DNA of 64,000 nucleotides. Source: Galerina marginata (lineage: Eukaryota; Basidiomycota; Agaricomycetes; Agaricales; Galerinaceae). Shown here piece by piece: positions 57,296 to 64,000 of the stretch; position 1 is the stretch's first letter; the number at the start of each line of letters is the position of its first letter. The translations under genes and the position numbers were made by a program. The stretch is from assembly GCA_023014335.1 (NCBI GenBank), contig JAECYW010000005.1, positions 744,001 to 808,000 of the forward strand. Reading direction: 5' to 3'. The notes under the pieces were generated by a model. It did no database searches, was not told where the DNA came from, and worked only from the letters and a program-made list of their open reading frames with translations.

Positions 57296-59539
57296 CTAAT
57301 AACGTTCTTCACTATTGCCCACCACATGGAAGTCGGTCCAAGCAAAAGCAGGTGCTGCTCCAAGTTCCCGCTCTTGTTTTCCGTTCAATCGTTTATACCA
57401 TTCCTCGTCATAGAAGTTGATGGGGAGACCGGGGGGTGCTTTTCTCGAGGTCTCAGTTGCGTTCACCCTTCTCTTTCTTGTCCTTGGTGCGTTCCCGGTG
57501 ATGTTGTCATAGCAGTTTTTGAAATTGCGATCACGGTCGATCGTAATCATCCTAGAAACCAAACCCCGCTTCCTCCAACTCATTTTCTTGACAAAATATA
57601 CTTTCTGCCCATCCTCGTCAACCTCGCTTTCATCAGAGCTCATTCCAGCGGCTCCCAAGGACTCTAAAACGTCGTCCAGATGCCCCCATATAATCTCACC
57701 TTCACCTTTCTGCGACATAGCATTTTGAACAGTTATGCGGCTTCTCACTGCAAATCTCTGTTGTTTTGAATTTGGTCGGATCGAAACCTGAACGTTCCAC
57801 TGATCACTTACTTCGTTTCTTCGTGTATTCCGCCTCTGATTGGCGAGCACTTTCTTATGCTTCACTAGTAAGCGGTTATTCATTTGAGGGTAGGTCTCTT
57901 CATTTCTTGGAGTCCCTTGCCTCACTTGCTTCTTCAGTCGCCGAAGTCGGTTCATGAACATCGTCTCAATTTCTTCTTCTTCTTCTTCATCTCTGACAAC
58001 GTAATCGGACTTATATTTCTCCATAAAGAGCTCGAACAAAGCATGGTTCCATGGGCCGTTGATACTAACCCAGTCGGCAGCGTACGGTGGTGTGGGTCCA
58101 GGTCCAGTTTCGTTCTCGTAGGCAGTAATCGCATCATCGTCGGCCTTATTTAAGTTCATTATATCAGCGTCTCTCTTGATCCCAAGCATGTCGTTCATCG
58201 TGTTCCGAACCGCTCTCTGAAAGTGAATAAAATATTCATTGAATTAACCCAAGGATCAAAAGAGGAATTCAACTTACTAATTGGTCATTCCGTTGAGGAG
58301 TTGTGTGCCTTTGCGGGGGCGGTCTAAATTCCCGATTTCGACCTCGACCATATTTCTTTTGACGAGCGACCTTATCCCCGTAATAGGGTAGGCGTGATAA
58401 CTGCTCTGTCAGTCTTGTTACACTTCCGGTGAGGGTTGACACAGCCAGTTTTAAAGAACCCAGCTTCATGCGAAAAAGCGGTTAGCGGTTTCACCTCAGA
58501 TAAATAATGAACCTTGGCAGACCTGAACATTTTCATGGGGAGTAGGGTCCTGTGAATAAAATACGCAACTTAAAATGTACAACGTGCCGACAAGTTCTGC
58601 TTACCGTATGGGGTTCACCAGAAGGACCTGCAGGACCTGTCTTCGTCCTGTCAAGGAGCGCCAAGCGGGGGCCCGCGCCTATGATAGTCCTGGGAAAATT
58701 TGCAACGGCAAGGTCTATCGGATTCTGCCTTGGCGAGCTGGTCACCATCTACATCTCCGCGTATAAGTGCCACCGTCATTCAGTGCAACCATTACTCACC
58801 GCCAGGATTTCTTCTTCTTCGTCTGTTGCGTCGTACTCTTCGTCCTCGTCCTCGGTCTGTTGCCCCTCTGGTTCCTTTCCACCTGTTTGGCTCAACAACA
58901 GGCAAGTGAACAGAGCTCAAAGTAACCTACTATATGGTTCTCTCATACTTCTGTCAGCATCCAGGCCAGCTCGGACTGGATACTCTTGTGGATGGATTGC
59001 TGAATAGAGAAGGTGACTATTATCTTCTCCGAGAAGCATACTTGTGTCACGGTCTGGGGTGCCCACAGTGTGAGGAGAAATGAATTCACTATTGTTTGAA
59101 CGGTGGATTTGCCTATGTTCTATACCCTCGAATCGTTTAGCGAGGCGTTTGGCTTGAATCTCGGCCACTTCTGCTCGGGCAACTGCTGCATTGATTGACG
59201 CCTGCCAGCCATGACATTGCTCAAGAACCTGCTGCTCCCTGCGGTCCAACTCCTGAAACTTGAAGACGTCAGTACCCCATAACAACTTCCAAACAGATCA
59301 ATGCAACATACTCTTTCGATTAGCATGGCTGACGAAATTTCTACAGGCACGGTCTGAGATGCATGTGGGTGGATTTTCATATCTCCGTAAGAAATTTAAC
59401 AAATATGGGGTTTAATTGAGAGACTTACCGATTGCATGGCGAAATCTGGCTCGCCAGTGTACGAGCCCAAGGGGTTGTTGGTTGAATTTGGGTCAACTGT
59501 GAAGCTCATTGAGGGACAATCGTTCGACTTGACACTCAT
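57296..59539 (-). CDS. Agaricomycete hypothetical protein, eight or more exons
   Basis: Function unknown; the composition suggests a nuclear protein. The start is the ATG at 59539 (MSVKSNDCPSMSF). Small exons with GT/AG borders follow: 59539-59430, about 59382-59312, 59263-58932 (coiled coil, ELDRREQQVLEQCHGW; AEIQAKRLAKRF), about 58880-58800 (acidic), 58750-58605, 58550-58525, 58465-58280 (RLPYYGDKVARQKKYGRGRN) and 58217-57296. The last exon carries RAVRNTMNDMLG, an acidic run, LGAAGMSSDESEVDEDG followed by VYFVKKMSWRKRGLVSRMI, and ends APPGLPINFYDEEWYKRL. The segment MSSDESE...W(R) and the PPGLP-IN-Y ending are shared by a large mushroom-specific family as I remember it. Intact as read. Confidence 0.65.
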
Positions 59540-59605
59540 CGTTCTTATAGAAGATATCAGTGGAGTGGCGACAGCCTGACTTGTTGCAATTAAGTTCCCT
59601 TCCAA

Positions 59606-60431
59606 TTGAATAATCCATCACTCGACTCACTTTGGTTTCATCCATCCCCGTATTCATCCCTGCAAGGTTCGATATTCACGTATATGAGGTATGATCTCCC
59701 GAATTGGGATGAATATGAACCCTGTGCCCATTTAGGGATATTGTCGCGTAGTAAATTACGAGTCACAATTTGGCTAGGATATTCTGAAGATAGGTACTTA
59801 CTTACATATGTGGGTGGGATGCGAAACTGAAATTACCGACGCGACTCGGACTCCCTGACTAGAACATTTGCTGGGAACTCTTCAATATGATTGTGAGTTT
59901 GTGGTGAGTCACAAAAATGGACGGCTTACCTGACTAAATGAGATATAGTGTGAACCAAAAAAGCAGTGTGACGAACAATTGTGCAATAGGGAGATTGCCA
60001 ACTCTACCGTGAAACACCCAAGCCCAACGGAATTCCCTTCAGGTTTGGGCTGAAGTTGGGACCAAAGTCGGACATGAAGTTGAGCTCAAGTTGGGCGACT
60101 GTGAATCGCCCTAATGTCAATTGTGAGACTTCGAAGCATTCGGTGGGAAAAACGGATTGGCGGTACTCATAGATACTCATGTGAGATGCATAATAACCCT
60201 TAGGAGGCTAACCATGAGAATATTTTCCCAGCTGACTTCATTGACTCATACCAGTTTCATTGACTCATGTAGCTGACAGTCATGCGGCTGAGGATATTTA
60301 AACACCAGGCGTTTCATCCGACCAACTCAAACCGCATATCTTTGATATGTGTTTCCAACCCGTTTGGCGACCTTTTTGTTTGCGGCACGTGCGTTTTTCT
60401 CTCTAGGTAGAGCGAGTTGCCCATTTAACAA
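59606..60431. other. Intergenic region upstream of the MITE
   Basis: No gene. 60000-60120 has repeated AAGTTGGG/GGGCTGAAGTTGGG phrases. A TATA-like GATATTTAAACACC at about 60291-60304 could be the promoter of the WD40 gene. TTAACAA at 60425-60431 is the left duplication of the MITE. Confidence 0.45.
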
Positions 60432-61212
60432 GACTGGTAGCTGCCAATTTAATCATTCCACTGTGGTAAGTGCCATAGCAAGAATCTGATATAAGGCCGG
60501 TAAAAGTTATGATTTCGAGATCATTAATTTACCGGATGGTTTCATACTCATTCTTGCCTAAGTGTTTCATAATTCCCAGAGATTAAATCATATCTTTCTG
60601 AAAGTGGTATCATAACTTATATATGACGATTTCATATCTTTCTGGCAGGATTTCATTCCAAGTTTCTGTTTCATAACCTTTTTAGAGTCATTTCATTTCG
60701 CTTTATAGCTGTGAATTAATTATATAATCAGTGTACATACTCTGAAAATGCCTTATTTGTCATCACCAGCACCTGGTCTCTTCATATTTGTGCCTCAAAT
60801 TGAAATTTACTTTAAATTGGCCCTGCATGCCAGCAGGGTACTTACCTAAGCCATTAGAATAGTCAATTTGATCTATTTCCAGATTTGGAATGGGGTATAT
60901 CATTAAATATTTGCCTGTGGATTTATGAAATCCATAATGATTTGAAAAAAAAATGAAATTGTAATGAATTCCTACCGGAAAATTATGATTTCAGAATGAT
61001 TTCAGAATGATTTCAGGAATCATATCACTTCTTGAAAGATATGATTCAATCTCTGGGAATTATGAAATCACTTAGGCAAGAATGAGTATGATTCTGTTTG
61101 AAATCGTCCGGTAAAATTAATGATTTGAAATCATAACTCTTACCGGCCTTATATCAGATTCTTTCTATGGCACTTACCACAGTATGAATGATACCATTGG
61201 CAGCTACTAGTG
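60432..61212. mobile_element. 781-bp MITE with ~200-bp terminal inverted repeats
   Basis: Left arm (from 60432) GACTGGTAGCTGCCAAT...ACTGTGGTAAGTGCCATAG...GATATAAGGCCGGTAA. The reverse complement of the right end (from 61212) is CACTAGTAGCTGCCAAT...ACTGTGGTAAGTGCCATAG...GATATAAGGCCGGTAA. The similarity runs about 200 bp inward (GAATGAGTATGA, AATCTCTGGGAATTATGAAA). TTAACAA flanks both sides (60425-60431, 61213-61219), a 7-bp duplication that may be 8 bp with one mismatch, which favours a hAT-like origin. No coding sequence. Confidence 0.85.
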
Positions 61213-61250
61213 TTAACAAAGCTTGATAGAATTACTTCTTGCGGGCCAGA

Positions 61251-62704
61251 CTTGACGGGCACCGTGGTCCTATCAATTGTCTTGCTATCGTCGGAGATCT
61301 CGAGCTCCTTGCTAGCGGAGGTATGTCATGGTAATATTGAAAGCAAATAGGATCTTACCTTGTACAGCTGACGATGAATGTGTCCACATCTGGGATTTGA
61401 CAAATTTCAAACTGAGCGACACACTCACCCGGCCTGGAGGGCATTGGGGCCAAATAACCTGCCTGGATTGGATCAATGTTACCAACGATTTATCTGGAAA
61501 TGGATTAATATGCTTTGGAACAGGCAAAGGACGATTGGTTGTCTATCGGCGCCAATGCCAGAGAGTAAGTTTTTAAGCTTATCGTATCCTCACGCGCATG
61601 AATAATCAGAAGCAGTTTGTAGAATCTTGTGATGTTCAGATTTTCGACCCTGGGAACAGTCTTGAGGCCCTCGCCTTCGATCCTATTCACCAACGACTCG
61701 TGGCAACAAGCCACGCCGGCAGCGTCAAAATGTTTCATATAGACAAAGATGGTAGATCGATATTTTATACTTGAGCGACTGACTGATATCGGCCACGCTT
61801 TTCCGCCAGGGATGCTTTCAACTGCGTTGTGGACTCTAGACTACACTGAAGCCATTCCACGCTCTGTACATTTCTTGAACCACGGTAAGGACATGGCAAT
61901 TTACAGCCTTGAATCAGGAGAAATGTGAGGTTTACTCCTCTCTAAGCCGCATCAAGGCTCTCAAACTGGAACTAGGTCATATCGGGACTCACAGTCGTCG
62001 ACGATAAAATATTCCAAATATATCAAGAGCCCAATGTTTGTTTTTTCAGTTATTCTTGTGAAATTCGAGCTTACGAGAGCTCTAGCGGCAATGCGTGTGT
62101 CGACAATGCTGGGAAGAATGTCGTGATCGACAATATTGGCGCAGGCTTTCTTGTTTGTCCAGTGGGCCGTTCCACCGCAACGCACTTTTTCGAGGTACCG
62201 AGTGCTCGCCAACATATCACAGGAGTAGGGTTTTGCGAGGAAGGGACGGCGATCGTGGGTGGCAGCGACCACGGCAAAATCTATCTGTTCCATCTGACAT
62301 CATCTGATGTTCCCGACCAAGTATTGACACACGGAAGCCAACTATCCTTGGTCCAGGCAATAACAGTGAGATTCCGTGTTTTGTACTTGTACGATAATTT
62401 GGGTGCTTATCTGATTCTTTTCCCTCCTTTACTCAGTGTGGTAGCTCGGATGAACGTCATCTTATTATAAGCGGGTCTTCTGATAACAAATTCGACATTT
62501 GCATCTGGGAAAAACCAGTGAGTGTCTCCTTTTCTCCGTCGTTCGTGCCGATAAGCCCCTTCGGAAGACTAAAACGGCGCAGGAACGAAGAAGATATCAG
62601 GATCACCGTCGGGGAGAGTTGGTCCTGATCCTAGTTCTCATCATCACCGGTTTATTTACATGGTTCCCAGCGGTGAAAATGGTCAGGCTGCCTCCTTGTC
62701 ATTA
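61251..62704 (+). CDS. WD40-repeat protein with C-terminal membrane helix; 5' end unresolved
   Basis: A beta-propeller scaffold of a type expanded in mushrooms. Exon 61251-61320 encodes LDGHRGPINCLAIVGDLELL followed by ASG, the first visible WD repeat. The next exon (61367-61564) gives DDECVHIWDLTNFKLSDTL and GHWGQITCLDWINVTNDLSG. Further exons (about 61610-61751, 61810-61926, about 62070-62366, 62438-62518) give AFDPIHQRLVATSHAGSVKM, HITGVGFCEEGTAIVGGSDH, GKIYLFHLTSSD and SSDNKFDICIWEKP. The last part contains a basic run, a hydrophobic helix LVLILVLIITGLFTWFP and a stop at 62704. The exon structure around 61975-62070 is unclear. No start codon could be placed: the MITE lies directly upstream, in a 5' exon, intron or UTR, and may have disabled the gene. 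Confidence 0.6.
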
Positions 62705-62732
62705 AAGCGGCTCGCTGATTTATTGCAATAAT

Positions 62733-63011
62733 ATGGCAAAATTTTCAAAGAAAATTCAGGCGGCGTTTGCTACACCAACCAGTGCCGGTCTTTCGACTGC
62801 ACGCGCTCACATCCTGAGAACACGTGATGCCATTGAGTATGTCGAGAAGCTTGAAGATAGTATTCTCGAACAGTTTGATGACCGAATGTGGCGCAAAGTT
62901 CTCAAAATGGGTCCAAAGCTTCAAGACCACGAGTTGACTGATGACGAAAACGAGGAACAGTCAGTGGTCACTATTAAGGGACAAGCAGAGGCATGCGAGT
63001 TATATTTGTAG
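62733..63011 (+). CDS. Small hypothetical protein (92 codons)
   Basis: ATG-initiated open frame 29 bp after the WD40 stop: MAKFSKKIQAAFATPTSAGL..., charged C-terminal half with EYVEKLEDSILEQFDDRMW and an acidic DHELTDDENEEQ. No motif recognised. It could be a separate small gene or a misread exon of the WD40 locus. Confidence 0.35.
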   Translation: MAKFSKKIQAAFATPTSAGLSTARAHILRTRDAIEYVEKLEDSILEQFDDRMWRKVLKMGPKLQDHELTDDENEEQSVVTIKGQAEACELYL

Positions 63012-64000
63012 TTAGAGGAGTTAGTGTTGGAATCAGATTTGCGCGGTGGTCCTTGAACATGCTGTTATTTTTCAAAACCTCTCAGTTTGCTGTTACTTAT
63101 TGAAAAAATATGGCCTGTTTATTGTTGCACTTCAAAGCTTCAAGGCAGGTATAACGCTGTCTTTCTGCATACTTCTGCTTCCCAGTAAGTGTCTAGATCT
63201 TCCGAAATTCGATTGACAACGCAGCTTCCTCCTGTTGCAGAAACTGCTCGAAATCTCGCCAAGAGTCCCAAGTTAGATCTATGACTGTCGTAGTCTCCAT
63301 ATTCGAAGCGCGTGTCCAAGTCAAGAACACGGTCAGGGCAGAATCTCAACATCCCGAGGCCTGAGGTGAAGTCAAAACAGGCAGGCACATATGTAGGCAA
63401 TTTGTACTGTTACAACAGCGTGTCCAGGGGGATTAAGGAAAGAATGTCCGCATATATGTGTTAGAACTTAGAAGCTTAAGCTTTGATGCATCCCCTTTCC
63501 TACCCCAGATTAGTGACTAGGCGGCAACAAAGTAGACTATAAATTTGTGGGACCCTGTATGATGCAGTAAGTACATGCACACGAACTTTGAAGGTTTTGC
63601 TGAAGTTCACGTCGGCGTCAAGGGTCACGCGCGTCACGGCACGCTCTTTCCGGACATCACATGGCGATGCCTCGCTGCGAAGTATTTCCTCTTCATTTGC
63701 CCTCATCGTTGTTCCTGCCTCCCTCAGCTCACCTCCTCGATAACGCTTGCGTCTATATCAATCTGCAGTTACTTATCCACTGTTATATGTGTATCGGGAT
63801 AGTCCCCTGCAGCATTCCCAGTCCTATCATCTGTTCTCGTCATCAATCTTGATCGTTTTTTACGTCTCCGTTTGCTTAGCCGCGGTTATGTTTGCATCGG
63901 GATAACCCTTTGTAACATTTCCTACGAACTTCATCGTCCTCAACTGGCCTTGATCACTAGGTTTGATTCTGTCTCTTATTAAATTGTACACGTTCCTCCC
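63012..64000. other. No intact gene; short repeats at the end
   Basis: Nothing coding is supportable. At about 63786 and 63893 a motif (ATCGGGATAGTCCCCTGCAG and CATCGGGATAACCCTTTGTA) occurs twice. It also appears at about 38798 and 38989. Confidence 0.4.

Overview
The window looks like nuclear DNA of a mushroom-forming basidiomycete (Agaricomycete). Genes carry many ~45-60 bp introns (GTRNGT donors, CTRAY branch-like motifs, YAG acceptors). The gene content is typical of that group: KDZ transposases with N-terminal cysteine clusters, a CACTA/Tnp2 transposase, a Plavaka remnant, an expanded SET-domain family, WD40 proteins with a C-terminal membrane helix, and lineage-restricted hypothetical proteins. 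No organism name can be read from the sequence. Nearly everything here is accessory, transposon-dominated DNA.

Layout. 1-3.84 kb: minus-strand multi-exon gene with an AT-hook, running off the left edge. 3.9-8.0 kb: gene-poor, with a degenerate copy (H) of an unusual element whose empty target site survives nearby, a perfect 22-bp inverted repeat, a dispersed 15-mer motif and a 346-bp tandem duplication. 8.08-10.5 kb: intact four-exon gene of unknown function. 10.8-14.15 kb: apparently intact six-exon KDZ transposase, followed by a 2.2-kb satellite (14.36-16.56 kb) whose unit encodes residues 17-32 of ubiquitin. 17.2-37.3 kb: two host or transposon genes (a charged protein on +, a SET-domain protein on -) and a second, 5'-truncated KDZ gene, all broken by copies A-G of the same element. 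That element makes a 2-bp AC/GT target duplication and has a modular structure P-(Q-R)n-Q. In two copies n has expanded into near-identical arrays of 879-bp (E) and 889-bp (F) units, arranged as a large inverted repeat around a 104-bp minisatellite.

37.3-42.8 kb: repeats and gene remnants. 42.8-47.5 kb: a chimeric pseudogene in which a piece of fatty-acid synthase beta subunit is joined to a piece of a BEACH-family gene, both on minus, introns retained and several frameshifts. 49.1-52.9 kb: intact CACTA-type (Tnp2) transposase. 53.4-54.9 kb: minus-strand hypothetical gene. 55.3-56.8 kb: Plavaka transposon that kept its zinc-finger first exon and C-terminus but lost the catalytic core. 57.3-59.5 kb: minus-strand hypothetical gene. 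60.4-61.2 kb: a MITE with ~200-bp inverted repeats, immediately upstream of a WD40-repeat membrane protein gene (61.25-62.7 kb). The right end holds a small ORF and short repeats.

The genes do not form a pathway. The coherent story is transposition. Two intact transposases of different superfamilies sit among non-autonomous passengers, captured gene fragments and satellites. The least familiar item is the AC/GT-duplicating, hairpin-ended, array-forming element. Its ends are fixed by an empty site (copy H) and by two insertions (C, D) whose removal restores the reading frame of a SET-domain protein.
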